Positions 1-8,252 of a stretch of 15,877 bases of DNA are shown here, one piece after another. A model generated the notes under the pieces. That model saw nothing but the letters and a program-made list of their open reading frames with translations, was not told where the DNA came from and ran no database searches. A program made the translations under genes and the position numbers. Source of the stretch: Ardenticatenales bacterium (GTDB lineage: Bacteria; Chloroflexota; Anaerolineae; Promineifilales; UBA4811); the NCBI GenBank assembly GCA_030667645.1, contig DAOUVM010000014.1, positions 1-15,877 of the forward strand, written 5' to 3'. Each line of letters starts with the position of its first letter. Within the stretch, counting starts at the first letter, position 1.

Positions 1-1221
1 ATCCATGATCGGTTAGGAAAGCCGGTGATGCCACTCGGCGCGCACCAGGTCTACTTTGGCACCGGCTCAGACCTGGTGTACACGCGAGACATTGATACCG
101 GTGAACGGCGCCCCTCGGTGTTGGAGGATGTGGCGCGAGCAGCCCGGCTGTGCGACGCTCTCGACGAGATAGATTTCGTGATGTCTTTTGCCCTGCCCAG
201 CGATCTCCCCAATGAGGACGCGGAGCCGCAACAGTACTATGCCTTGTTGCACAACACGACCAAGCCGGTGATTATGACTAGTTTCTCGGGGTTGGAAGCC
301 TTCGAACGGATGCACGCCATGGCTTGCCTAGTTTCCGGGGGTGACGCGGCCTTTCGTCAGCGGCCGAACTATGTCATGTATGGCCAGTTCGTCTCTCCCT
401 TGCAGCATGATCTCCAGGCGGTCGAGCGACTGGTCTTTTGCGCCGACCACGGAATTCCGTTGATCTACGTCCCCACCATCATGCCGGGTGCTAGCGGGCC
501 ACTCACGCTGGTCGGCTCGCTGGCGCTGGCGCTGGCCGAGTCTCTAGCCGGGCTAGTGATGCACCAAACCTGGCATCCGGGCGCGCCGTTCATTTTTGGC
601 GCCTGTGTCAGCCCGTTGGACATGCGCACCATGCTCTTCCCCTATGGCTCGCCGGAGTGGCGCGTGAGCGACTTGGTGATGGCGGAACTCGCACGCTATT
701 ATGGATTGCCGGTTTTTGGCACCGCTGGGGCTACTGACAGCAAATTGATGGACGCGCAAATGGGCGCCGAGTACGCTAGCAGCCTGCTGGTGGCAGCACT
801 GGCTGGGACCAACCTGATTCACGACGTTGGCTACCTCGATTCAGGACTCACCGGCAGCCTGGAGAGCATTGTGTTGGGCGCGGAACAGATCCGCTGGGTG
901 AAGCGGTTCATCGCCGGGATGGAGGTGGAGGCCGAGACGATGGCCCTGGAAGTCATTGCCGGCGCAGGCCCTGGCGGGCAGTTCCTGGATCAGGATCACA
1001 CGCTTGAGCATCTGCGCCGCGTCACGTGGACGCCCTATGTTACAGACCGTGATGGGTACGATAGTTGGGCGGCCGGTGGAGCCAAAGATTATGCGGCTCG
1101 CGCCCGCGAATATGCCCAAGAGCTGGTGATTTCGCACCGGCCGGTGCCCATTGATGATTCGACAGACACTATGCTCCGAGAACTGGGTGGTCTAGTGGCT
1201 TTGAGGAGAACGAACACATGA
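1..1221 (+). CDS. MttB-family (non-pyrrolysine) corrinoid-dependent methyltransferase, 5' end cut by window edge
   Basis: The frame is open from base 1 with no start upstream, so the GTG/ATG codons at 25-30 are internal. Compared with the 465-505 aa paralogs here, about 90-100 N-terminal residues are missing. Visible family features are YFGTGSD followed by TGERR (near bases 52-111), SPLQHD, the barrel segment VSPLDMRTM, GATDSK (bases 727-744) and HDVGYLDSGLTG. These match the TIM-barrel MttB superfamily (COG5598), whose members transfer a methyl group from a methylated amine to a Co(I) corrinoid protein in the cytoplasm. There is no in-frame UAG, so no pyrrolysine. It shares the GTGSD/GERR signature with the proteins at 1218-2648 and 8340-9857. 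The stop overlaps the next start as ATGA, which indicates translational coupling. The family is clear; the substrate is unknown. Confidence 0.93.
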   Translation: MHDRLGKPVMPLGAHQVYFGTGSDLVYTRDIDTGERRPSVLEDVARAARLCDALDEIDFVMSFALPSDLPNEDAEPQQYYALLHNTTKPVIMTSFSGLEAFERMHAMACLVSGGDAAFRQRPNYVMYGQFVSPLQHDLQAVERLVFCADHGIPLIYVPTIMPGASGPLTLVGSLALALAESLAGLVMHQTWHPGAPFIFGACVSPLDMRTMLFPYGSPEWRVSDLVMAELARYYGLPVFGTAGATDSKLMDAQMGAEYASSLLVAALAGTNLIHDVGYLDSGLTGSLESIVLGAEQIRWVKRFIAGMEVEAETMALEVIAGAGPGGQFLDQDHTLEHLRRVTWTPYVTDRDGYDSWAAGGAKDYAARAREYAQELVISHRPVPIDDSTDTMLRELGGLVALRRTNT

Positions 1222-2648
1222 CTCTGAACATGACCGCCTTGCCACAGTTCAAAATGATGAGCCGCGAGCAGTGTGAGGCGATTCATCGTGCGTCACTTGA
1301 AATACTGCGGCGTACGGGAGTGAGGATATATCACGAGGAAGCGCTGGAACTGCTGCGCCAGAGCGACGCCGCGATGTTGGACGGCGATCGGGTCCGTTTC
1401 CAACCAGGGCTGGTCGAATGGGCGATTCGACAAGCTCCCTCGCGCGTCTCCCTCTGCCGGCGGGGGAGCGACGAGGTGCTTGCTCCCCTGGAAGGGCGGA
1501 TCGTATCTTTCGGTACCGGCTCCGACTGTCTGACCTATCAAGACCCTCGCACCGGGGAGCGCCGGCCCTTTGTCAGCGCCGATCTGGTGGATTGCTACCA
1601 TGTAGTGGATGCCCTGCCAGAGCTGCAGTTTTGCATGTCCATGGGCATTCCGTTCGACCTGGGGGCCAATCCCTATCGTGAGCAGTTCGCGCTGATGCTA
1701 AAGCACACCACCAAACCTATCGTCTTTGTGTGCGACGATCGCGCTGACTGTGAAGCGATCGTCGCCATGGCGGCTGCGGCGGCCGGCGGCATCGAAAAGC
1801 TGAGGCTCAACCCCTCCTTGCTGCTTTATAGTGAACCTTCGTCACCGCTGCGCCACTCAAAGACGGCCGTTGCCAAGTTGCTCTACATGGCCGAACAGGG
1901 TCTGCCCCTGGTACACTCTCCGGCGCCGGTGCAGGGTGGTACTGCGCCGGTAACGCTGGGTGGGGCTTTGGCGATGGCCAATGCGGAGATTCTCTCTGGA
2001 TTGGTCATCCATCAGCTCAAGCGGGCCGGCGCACCGATGATCTATGGCAGCGGGATGCACCACTTGGACATGAAGACGACGATCAGCCTGTACACTTGCC
2101 CCGAGTTTGTGCTGGCCCGTGTCGTGGTGGCCGAGATGGGGCGTTTCTATGGCATGCCCACGTGGGGCTATGCCGGTGACGCCAACAGTTGTGTCTTGGA
2201 TGAGCAGGCGGCGGTCGAGTCCACCTTTTCGATCATGGCAGCGCTGCTGGCCGGCAACAACCTGACCCACGACATCGGCTACCTGGAGAGCGGCAAAACC
2301 ACCTCGCCAGAGTTGGTCGTTCTATGTGACGAGATCATCTCTATGCTGCGCCGTTTCATGGGCGGCATTTCGCTGGACGAGTCATCCATGGCGATGAACG
2401 CGATCCACCAGGTCGGCCCCGACAATGACTTTTTGACCTCCCAGCATACCTTTGAGCATTTTCGCCGGTTGTGGCGGCCGACGTTGTTCAACCGGCTGGG
2501 GGGCGAAGAGTGGGAGAGGGCCGGCAGCAAGCTGGTGGGCGAGCGCGTGAAGGAAAAGACCATCTCTATCATGGAGGAACACCGGCCCGAACCTCTGCCT
2601 GATGGCACGCGCGAGGAGATCGATCACATCTTGAAGAGAGGACGATAG
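1218..2648 (+). CDS. MttB-family methyltransferase paralog with altered TDSK motif
   Basis: This 476-aa, full-length MttB superfamily protein starts at the ATG of an ATGA overlap with the preceding MttB gene. A GAGGAG ribosome site lies inside the end of that gene. The N-terminal helical part (residues 10-90) is followed by SFGTGSD (97-103), TGERRP (112-117), EPSSPLRHSKTAVAKLL (206-222), the LDMKT segment (283-287) and HDIGYLESG (351-359). The segment reading ATDSK or CTDSK in paralogs is DANSC here (321-325), so the conserved Thr/Asp/Lys are lost. The protein may therefore have a different substrate, or be a non-catalytic partner of the coupled upstream protein. No corrinoid protein gene follows on this strand inside the window, so it would have to use the ones encoded on the opposite strand or outside. 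Family assignment is firm, role inferred. Confidence 0.93.
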   Translation: MTLNMTALPQFKMMSREQCEAIHRASLEILRRTGVRIYHEEALELLRQSDAAMLDGDRVRFQPGLVEWAIRQAPSRVSLCRRGSDEVLAPLEGRIVSFGTGSDCLTYQDPRTGERRPFVSADLVDCYHVVDALPELQFCMSMGIPFDLGANPYREQFALMLKHTTKPIVFVCDDRADCEAIVAMAAAAAGGIEKLRLNPSLLLYSEPSSPLRHSKTAVAKLLYMAEQGLPLVHSPAPVQGGTAPVTLGGALAMANAEILSGLVIHQLKRAGAPMIYGSGMHHLDMKTTISLYTCPEFVLARVVVAEMGRFYGMPTWGYAGDANSCVLDEQAAVESTFSIMAALLAGNNLTHDIGYLESGKTTSPELVVLCDEIISMLRRFMGGISLDESSMAMNAIHQVGPDNDFLTSQHTFEHFRRLWRPTLFNRLGGEEWERAGSKLVGERVKEKTISIMEEHRPEPLPDGTREEIDHILKRGR

Positions 2649-2649
2649 G

Positions 2650-2742
2650 TATCCCAAAACTCTCGATCGCCGGAACTGGGAAGGCTGGATGGCCGCAGTG
2701 GACGGCGTTGACGTAAGCGTTGCACAGGCTGTAAAAGCATAG
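2650..2742 (+). pseudogene. Decayed C-terminal fragment of another MttB-family gene
   Basis: Right after the stop of the upstream MttB gene, a different frame reads YPKTLDRRNWEGWMAA and then a tail ending VAQAVKA and TAG (2740-2742). This closely resembles the C-terminal region of intact paralogs, for example YPNLLDRQDFESW (protein at 11413-12870) and SRDGIESWMAAGRPDVAQRA (protein at 13663-15060). The frame is closed upstream by TGA at 2632-2634 and has no plausible start. It is therefore not an expressed gene but about 31 codons left from a deleted MttB copy. This places the remnant where a third tandem MttB gene once ended. The rest of the gap up to 2777 holds nothing recognisable; no terminator with a T-run was seen between the convergent genes. 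Confidence 0.7.
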
Positions 2743-2777
2743 GCGCCACCGCCAAGTCGCCAGGTATTGGAGTACTG

Positions 2778-3686
2778 TCACGCGCGGTTGCGTCTTGCCA
2801 GCAACAACACTCCCACCACAACCAATACCGCGCCCAGTACATGGTTGGGGGTCAACCGCTCATCCAACAGCAGGTTCGCATAGACAGCCACAATGGGGAT
2901 TTCCGTCATTGCCCAGATGCTGGCGACGCTGGCCGGCATCCGGCCCAGCGCAAATAGGTAGAAAGAAAAGGGGAGGATAGTGGACAAGGAGACCAGCCCG
3001 GCAAACCAAAGCCAGGTCATTCGCGGCACGGGCCACGGCAGTGGGGAGAAGAACTGAAGGGGGAGCAGCGCCAGCGCGGCAAAGCCAAAAGCGTACGTCA
3101 ATATGGTAAAAGGGTTGTATTGGTGGCGCATCTTTTTCCCAAACAGGTTCCAGGCGGCGTAAAAGATGGGAACCGCCAACCCTACCAGCAGTCCTCGCAA
3201 GGAGAGTTCCGCCTGGCCCAGTACGTCGAGACCGGAGACCAAAACGGTGCCGATGAAGGTAAGGATGATCGCGAGGATTTTCCGCCGGGTAAGGGACTCG
3301 CGCCAGATGGCCCACGCCGCGACGGTAACGATAGCAGGCATGGCTGCCTGCTGCACCGTGGCCACAGCGGCGCCGTTGAGCATCACGGCCAGGTTCCAAG
3401 AGACGTGGAAAGCACCCAGGCTGCCTCCCAGAGCCCCCAGCCAGGGCAGGTCGCGCCGTTGAACTCGAAGCAATGATGGCCGCACCAAAAGTACCCCGAT
3501 GAGCAGCACCAGGAAGGTAGACAGATCCCGCCAGAAGGCGAGGGCCAGCGCCGTGATGTTGCCATCGGCCGCGACGTACTTTACAAATATCCCTGATGTT
3601 CCCCAGCACGCAGTGGCAAACAGCACGGCCAGATAACCGGCCGACCTCTGTGAAATACGGTCACGAATTTCCAGATTGCTCGTCAC
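2778..3686 (-). CDS. EamA/DMT-superfamily permease
   Basis: This 302-aa integral membrane protein has about ten hydrophobic segments in two EamA repeats (roughly residues 17-151 and 166-297), the usual length for the drug/metabolite transporter family. The first repeat opens with the typical ACWGTSGIFVK segment (26-36), and the C-terminus is ARRNRA, a positive-inside tail. The start is a GTG 22 bp after the RACo stop and lacks a strong Shine-Dalgarno, so the exact start is uncertain; no ATG alternative precedes the first membrane segment. As the last gene of the - strand series it probably moves a substrate, product or related metabolite of the methyltransferase pathway. The direction and cargo of EamA proteins cannot be told from sequence. 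It converges with the MttB pair on the + strand. Confidence 0.9.
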   Translation of the reverse strand: MTSNLEIRDRISQRSAGYLAVLFATACWGTSGIFVKYVAADGNITALALAFWRDLSTFLVLLIGVLLVRPSLLRVQRRDLPWLGALGGSLGAFHVSWNLAVMLNGAAVATVQQAAMPAIVTVAAWAIWRESLTRRKILAIILTFIGTVLVSGLDVLGQAELSLRGLLVGLAVPIFYAAWNLFGKKMRHQYNPFTILTYAFGFAALALLPLQFFSPLPWPVPRMTWLWFAGLVSLSTILPFSFYLFALGRMPASVASIWAMTEIPIVAVYANLLLDERLTPNHVLGAVLVVVGVLLLARRNRA

Positions 3687-3708
3687 AGGGTGTCTCGGGA
3701 CCAGGGGG

Positions 3709-5295
3709 TCAGGATTCCGACATTGCCAGGCATGCGATGTAAAGGGCGTGGAAATCGGGATCCAGATCCAGATCTACCTGCTCCGCCCGGGCGGCAATCC
3801 GCTCACCGCGGGAGAATTCCCCGTCGTCCAAAAAGAGCGCCGCGCCAAGTCCGGCCCCGTTGGGTGGTGTTTTGACGATGCTCGGATCCACCGGCGGGAT
3901 CATCCCCAGTCCCACCACTGCATCGACGTCCACCTGGCTGCCAAAAGAGCCGGTGAGGAACATCTGCTGCAGGTCGCCAACCCCGAGATCTAGCCGTCTC
4001 ATCAAGATGTGGGCAGCGGCCGCCACGGCCGCCTTGGCCTTTTGCAGCTCACGTACATCCAACTGCGTCAGGTACACCACTTCACCGTCTTGTGCGTCGG
4101 TGAGGGCGATGCGGCGCACCTGGTTCTCATCGGCGCTGATGCGATGCCCAAAGACGGGGTGCTCTGCCACCATCCGGCCGCTCGGCTCGATCACACCCGC
4201 TTGACGCAGTTCGCTCACGAGACTGAGCAGGCCTGAGCCGGTCAATCCTATGGGGGGCGCATCGGCGATGGTGGTGAACACAAAGTTGCCGTTTTCGCGG
4301 TCGGTCTTGACCCCTACCACCGCGCCGTCCACGGCGCGGCTGCCGCAAGAGATGTTGACGCCCTCAAAGGCCGGGCCGGCCGCCGTGGAAGCGACCAGGA
4401 TGCGTTCACCATCGGTGACCATCACTTCGCCGTTGGTGCCCAGGTCGATGGCCGCCATCGGGCCAGATGCGCGATCAAAATTGAAATAGGCCAGGCAGGC
4501 CAGCGCGTCCGATCCCACAAAGCCGCCAATCAGCGGGGGGATGGCGACCTCGGCCGACGGTGGGAACACATCGGAAAAGCGGCCGGCCCTCTCCCGCACG
4601 GTCGCCTTGTTGTATGGTTGGAAGGGTAGGGTGGTCAACGTATCGGCCGGGTAGCGCAGCAGGAGATGGTGCATGGCGCAGTTGCCCACAATGGTCACCT
4701 TGGAGATCCGCGTCTTGACCTGGTCGGGGAGCTTGAGAGCGTCAATGGCCTGAACGATGGAAGCCAGGGCCAGTGCCGAAAGCCGATCTGCATGCTCTTC
4801 TCCTCGCGCGGCCGCCGCCAGCCGGGAGATGACATCCGCCCCAAAGACGGTCTGCTGGTTGAGGGCGGCTGCGCCGGCACAGACCCGGCCGTCATCCAAC
4901 AGTGTCAGAAATGCAGCCACAGTAGTACTCCCCAGGTCAATTGCCAGGCCGAGTGGAACTCCCTCTTGCTGGTAGTCATCGCACGAGCGAAAGATCTTGT
5001 TAGAGTAAACCACGATGGGTGCGAGGGTCACCGAAACAGCACCCTGTACCCGGGCGCGGCAGGCCAGCCGGTAGCCGGCCGCCAGCTCGGCCGAGGTGAG
5101 TTGCTCCATCTCAATGTCGTCGAGCGGACTCAACTCTCCTTCCACGAGCACTTTGCACTTGCCGCATGTGCCCCGGCCGGCGCAGGGTTGCTCCAGGGGC
5201 AATCCGGTCTCCACAACGGCATCCGCCAACAGCCCATCTTGGGCTAAATCAACCGTTTTGACCTCATCACCATAAATGACTGTGACAATAGACAT
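3709..5295 (-). CDS. RACo-type reductive activator of corrinoid proteins (2Fe-2S + ASKHA ATPase, DUF4445)
   Basis: This 528-aa protein has an N-terminal ferredoxin-like domain with 2Fe-2S ligands C38, C44, C47 (CAGRGTCGKC) and C79. A linker and an ASKHA ATPase-type C-terminal domain follow. Signatures are AIDLGSTT (118-125), NQQTVFGADVISR (146-158), TIVGNCAMHHLLL (201-213), AAIDLGTNGE (281-290) and AGPAFEGVNISCGSR (306-320), with LTGSFG and NGAGLGA near the end. This matches the RACo/RamA-like activators that use ATP to drive reduction of inactive Co(II) corrinoid to Co(I). It is the expected repair enzyme for the corrinoid proteins encoded upstream. ATG 5295 is chosen because the N-terminal beta strand begins there and it sits 4 bp after the regulator's stop. 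An upstream start at 5337 would overlap the regulator gene. Confidence 0.95.
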   Translation of the reverse strand: MSIVTVIYGDEVKTVDLAQDGLLADAVVETGLPLEQPCAGRGTCGKCKVLVEGELSPLDDIEMEQLTSAELAAGYRLACRARVQGAVSVTLAPIVVYSNKIFRSCDDYQQEGVPLGLAIDLGSTTVAAFLTLLDDGRVCAGAAALNQQTVFGADVISRLAAAARGEEHADRLSALALASIVQAIDALKLPDQVKTRISKVTIVGNCAMHHLLLRYPADTLTTLPFQPYNKATVRERAGRFSDVFPPSAEVAIPPLIGGFVGSDALACLAYFNFDRASGPMAAIDLGTNGEVMVTDGERILVASTAAGPAFEGVNISCGSRAVDGAVVGVKTDRENGNFVFTTIADAPPIGLTGSGLLSLVSELRQAGVIEPSGRMVAEHPVFGHRISADENQVRRIALTDAQDGEVVYLTQLDVRELQKAKAAVAAAAHILMRRLDLGVGDLQQMFLTGSFGSQVDVDAVVGLGMIPPVDPSIVKTPPNGAGLGAALFLDDGEFSRGERIAARAEQVDLDLDPDFHALYIACLAMSES

Positions 5296-5299
5296 AGTT

Positions 5300-5971
5300 T
5301 CAACCTGCCTCGGGAGTGCTGTCCGTGTTTTTCTCAATTAGAATGATTTTCACCTGGTCGTAGAACATCTGAACGTGCTCACGCATGATTTTCTCGGCGA
5401 CATCCGCGTCGCCGGCTCTGAGAGCGTCAATCAGGTCCAGATGTTGCTGGACAGCAGTGGGCAGAAAGCCCAGATGCGGCAGAATCAGGTACCATAGCCG
5501 CTGAGAGAGGCCAAAGTAACGCTCAAGTGTGGCTGCCAGGTATCTATTCCGCGCCGCCCGTGCGATGGCCTGGTGGAACTTGTGGTCCAGGTCAAAGAGC
5601 CGCCGGGTGTCGCCGTCTGTGACCGTTGCCAATTCCTGGCACAGCGTCTCTAGCACCGTCAGGTCGTCGGGTGTTGCCCGCCGGGCGGCCAGCCGGGCCG
5701 CAAGCGATTCCAGCGCTAGCCGCATCTCGCTGATCTGCTCCAGATCCGGAACATTGACGGGGGCAACGTAGAGCCCGTGACGGGGAGGGATGACCACCAG
5801 GTCGTCATGAGCCAGGAGTTTCAGCGCCTCTCGCACCGGGACCACTCCCATCTCCAGCTCTTCCCCAAGCTGCTGGTCGTTGATAGGTGCACCCGGAGCC
5901 AGCTCCAGGGTGATGATCTTTTCCCGGATTAACTCGTAGGCGCGTTGGGTGTCGACTCTGTTCAGTTCCAT
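5300..5971 (-). CDS. GntR-family (FadR/FCD subfamily) transcriptional regulator
   Basis: This 223-aa protein has an N-terminal winged helix (residues about 8-72; VPVREALKLLAHDDLVVIPPRHGLYV is the recognition-helix and wing region). An all-helical FCD ligand domain follows (about 76-212). The four usual FCD metal-binding positions are visible: D129 and H133 (DHKFH), H177 and H199. FCD regulators usually bind small organic acids or amines and repress a nearby catabolic operon. Its place between the HyuA-like gene and RACo suggests control of this locus and of itself. ATG 5971 is preferred over the adjacent GTG 5974 because the GAGG ribosome site is 7 nt from the ATG. The stop lies 4 bp before the RACo start, indicating a shared transcript. 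The effector is unknown. Confidence 0.93.
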   Translation of the reverse strand: MELNRVDTQRAYELIREKIITLELAPGAPINDQQLGEELEMGVVPVREALKLLAHDDLVVIPPRHGLYVAPVNVPDLEQISEMRLALESLAARLAARRATPDDLTVLETLCQELATVTDGDTRRLFDLDHKFHQAIARAARNRYLAATLERYFGLSQRLWYLILPHLGFLPTAVQQHLDLIDALRAGDADVAEKIMREHVQMFYDQVKIILIEKNTDSTPEAG

Positions 5972-5988
5972 CACATTGCCTCAGATGG

Positions 5989-6008
5989 TGGAAATCCCGT
6001 TTGTTCCA
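5989..6008 (-). promoter_or_regulatory. Possible operator: short inverted repeat upstream of the GntR-type gene
   Basis: Arms TGGAA (5989-5993) and TTCCA (6004-6008) are separated by 10 nt and lie about 18 nt upstream of the regulator's start. GntR/FCD proteins commonly bind short dyads near their own promoter, so this is a candidate autoregulatory site. The arms are only 5 bp, so chance is a real alternative. The rest of the 133-bp gap up to the HyuA-like stop shows no convincing promoter hexamers or terminator. Confidence 0.25.
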
Positions 6009-6104
6009 AGAGTGTAGCAAAGCAAGCGAGGCGCCGTCGCGGCAGCCCCTCTTTCCTCACCCTCTTTGAACCCATTCATCGATTTCTCAATCGGCCGATC
6101 CATT

Positions 6105-8150
6105 CTATCTCGCCAGGCGAGGGTTGCCCATTGCCTTGGCTCGGATCCGGAACGTGTCAAGCCCGTCGTCAAGCTGTTCCACCACAACCTGGGGGTTGGC
6201 AGCGCCGGAGCGAATAGCTGCTCCCAAGGCCCGCTCCCGACCCAGTGCATGGGCGAACCCTAGCGCCTCCCGCAGGTCCTCAAACTCGTGCCGCTCGTCG
6301 CCGGCCTGGCAATAGTAGCCCATTACATCCACCCGGGTGCCATCCAACATGGGGTACACCAGTAGCTCTTTCGTTGCCATGACACTGCCGGCAATGGCGC
6401 CCACGGCGTTGGCCACCTGATGATGCTCTGGCAATACCAGGCCGGTATTGAGCGATTCAGCCGCCCGGCTCAACATGATGCGGGCCGGCGCGCCGATTCC
6501 GATCATCGGCAAGTCAAGCCTGATCTGTGTCTCCAACAGGGGATGGCTGCGGTAGATGCTGTTGTAAAAGAACCAACGGCCGAGGTCTCTATCCTTGGGC
6601 GAGATCCGCTGCTCGGTTTGCTGTTTGGCGCCGGCTGCTCTACGCCCAGTGGACAGATCCAAGTCCTTCTCACTGAGAAAAGTGAGTATGGCGTGCACGA
6701 TCATCTCGTTGATGAGGTCCCATACCTGCTGTCGCAGGTCATCAGGCTCACGGAATTGATAATGGGCCAAGATCTCCAGCGCCGCTTCAGAAGCCTTGGA
6801 ATCCCACTGGTTGTACCTGCCCTCGACGTGCATTAGATCTGTGGGAGTCAGCCCCGACCTGCCCAGAATCTCCTGCCGGAATAGTTCGCGGGCGCCCAGT
6901 TGCCCCACATGCAACAGCTTGAGATGCTTGAGGATGTCGGGTAGCGGCCTGGGCCCGTCTTGAAGGTGATCGATCAGTTCCCTTGCGTGTGGCGCTTGGA
7001 TGATCCCGTCACCTGGTGGTTCGCGCAGCAGAAACCAATACTCTAGCCAATCCGGGGTTGCCTGCGCCCACTGACGCTGGCGGAGAGCCTGAAGTTGCTG
7101 CCCCACCATCGGAAATTCCCAGGCCAGACGGGCCAGAGGAGTGACTCGCTCGGGGCCAACGGCAATCTGTTTTTCGGGGTTCAAGGTGATGTGACTGTCC
7201 CCGCCGAGGGCGATGGAGAGCAGATTGGCCGCACCGACCGCCGTCTGGTAATCACCAACACTGGCGCCTTTGTCGCTGATGGTCACCTGGCCGTCCTGAA
7301 TGAGGGCAATGTCAGTAGTCGTACCTCCAACGTCCACCACTAGCATGTCGTCCAGTCCGGACAGAAAGTGGCCGCCGATGGCGCTGGCGGCCGGGCCGGA
7401 ATGGATCGTCTCCACCGGGATGCGAGCGGCAAACTCGTCGCTCATCAAGGTGCCGTCCCCCCGCACCACCATCAGCGGCGCGTCAATCTGGCGGCGCTCC
7501 ATAGCCCGCCGCACGGCGATGATGAAATCCTGCAACACAGTCAGCAGTGACGCGTTGAGTGCGGCCGTCGTGGCGCGCTCTACGGATCCCAACCTGGTGG
7601 AAAGCTGGTGTCCCAATACGACGGGCAGGTCGGTAATGCTGGAGATCGCCTGGCGAACCCGGTTCTCGTGCTCCGGGTTGAGTGGGCTAAAGTAGCTAGA
7701 GACGGCGATGGCGTCCACCGTGTCTCTGAGTTCATTGACTGTGGCCAGGATGCCCGGCAGGTCCAAGGCGGCTTGTTGCCGGCCGTACAGGTCATGTCCG
7801 CCCTCAAAGTAGTGGAAATGCGGGGTAGCAAAGCGCCCCTCCATCTTGAAGGATGAGATCAGTTCCGGGTCGTAGCCAATCAGCAGTAGCGCAACCCGCT
7901 TGCCCTTGCCCTCGACGATGGCGTTGGTAGCCAGCGTGGTAGAGATGGAAACCATCCTGATGGCCGATGGGTCCCCAATCTGAATGCCCTCAATGACCTT
8001 CTCGATGCCGATGGACAGATCGCGCTTGGTGGTCAAGCTCTTGTGAAAAGCCAGAACTCGGCGCGAGTAATAGTCCAACAGCACGCCGTCGGTGTAGGTG
8101 CCGCCGGTGTCTATGCCGAGTACCAGGGCGGGTTGGGGAGTGGTGACCAC
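6105..8150 (-). CDS. Hydantoinase/oxoprolinase-family protein (HyuA-like, ASKHA fold)
   Basis: This protein of about 681 aa has the hydantoinase A/oxoprolinase layout. LGIDTGGTYTDG is at residues 11-22 (phosphate-1 loop), STTLATNAIVEG at 70-81, RGDGTLMS at 230-237 followed by ETIHSGPAASAIGG, and VVDVGGTTTD at 271-280 (second nucleotide-binding motif). Family members cleave cyclic amides such as N-methylhydantoin or 5-oxoproline with ATP, or carboxylate ketones, usually with a separate or fused HyuB subunit. No HyuB is present here. Among methyltransferase genes it could open an N-methylated ring substrate, or act as a dedicated ATPase; both are inferences. The GTG at 8150 is chosen because AGAGGG lies 7 nt upstream. 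A TTG at 8183 is also in frame, but it falls in a long hairpin arm and would add 11 residues without domain support. Confidence 0.88.
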   Translation of the reverse strand: MVTTPQPALVLGIDTGGTYTDGVLLDYYSRRVLAFHKSLTTKRDLSIGIEKVIEGIQIGDPSAIRMVSISTTLATNAIVEGKGKRVALLLIGYDPELISSFKMEGRFATPHFHYFEGGHDLYGRQQAALDLPGILATVNELRDTVDAIAVSSYFSPLNPEHENRVRQAISSITDLPVVLGHQLSTRLGSVERATTAALNASLLTVLQDFIIAVRRAMERRQIDAPLMVVRGDGTLMSDEFAARIPVETIHSGPAASAIGGHFLSGLDDMLVVDVGGTTTDIALIQDGQVTISDKGASVGDYQTAVGAANLLSIALGGDSHITLNPEKQIAVGPERVTPLARLAWEFPMVGQQLQALRQRQWAQATPDWLEYWFLLREPPGDGIIQAPHARELIDHLQDGPRPLPDILKHLKLLHVGQLGARELFRQEILGRSGLTPTDLMHVEGRYNQWDSKASEAALEILAHYQFREPDDLRQQVWDLINEMIVHAILTFLSEKDLDLSTGRRAAGAKQQTEQRISPKDRDLGRWFFYNSIYRSHPLLETQIRLDLPMIGIGAPARIMLSRAAESLNTGLVLPEHHQVANAVGAIAGSVMATKELLVYPMLDGTRVDVMGYYCQAGDERHEFEDLREALGFAHALGRERALGAAIRSGAANPQVVVEQLDDGLDTFRIRAKAMGNPRLAR

Positions 8151-8182
8151 CGCGTTTCCCTCTTGGAATTGGATGGAGATCA

Positions 8183-8229
8183 AGGACGAAAGACGAGAGG
8201 CTGCGCCTCCATGCTCTGTCTTTCGTCCT
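8183..8229 (-). other. Long hairpin/cruciform between the MttB and HyuA-like genes
   Basis: A perfect 12-bp stem pairs 8183-8194 (AGGACGAAAGAC on the + strand) with 8218-8229. The 23-nt interval between the arms contains a second small hairpin (GAGGC 8197-8201 with GCCTC 8205-8209). It lies in the leader of the HyuA-like gene, ending about 33 nt before its probable GTG start. There is no T-run after it on either strand, so a simple intrinsic terminator is unlikely. An mRNA processing or attenuation structure, or a small palindromic repeat element, is possible. Confidence 0.6.
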
Positions 8230-8252
8230 CAATCGCCTGCAAAGTACTTGAA

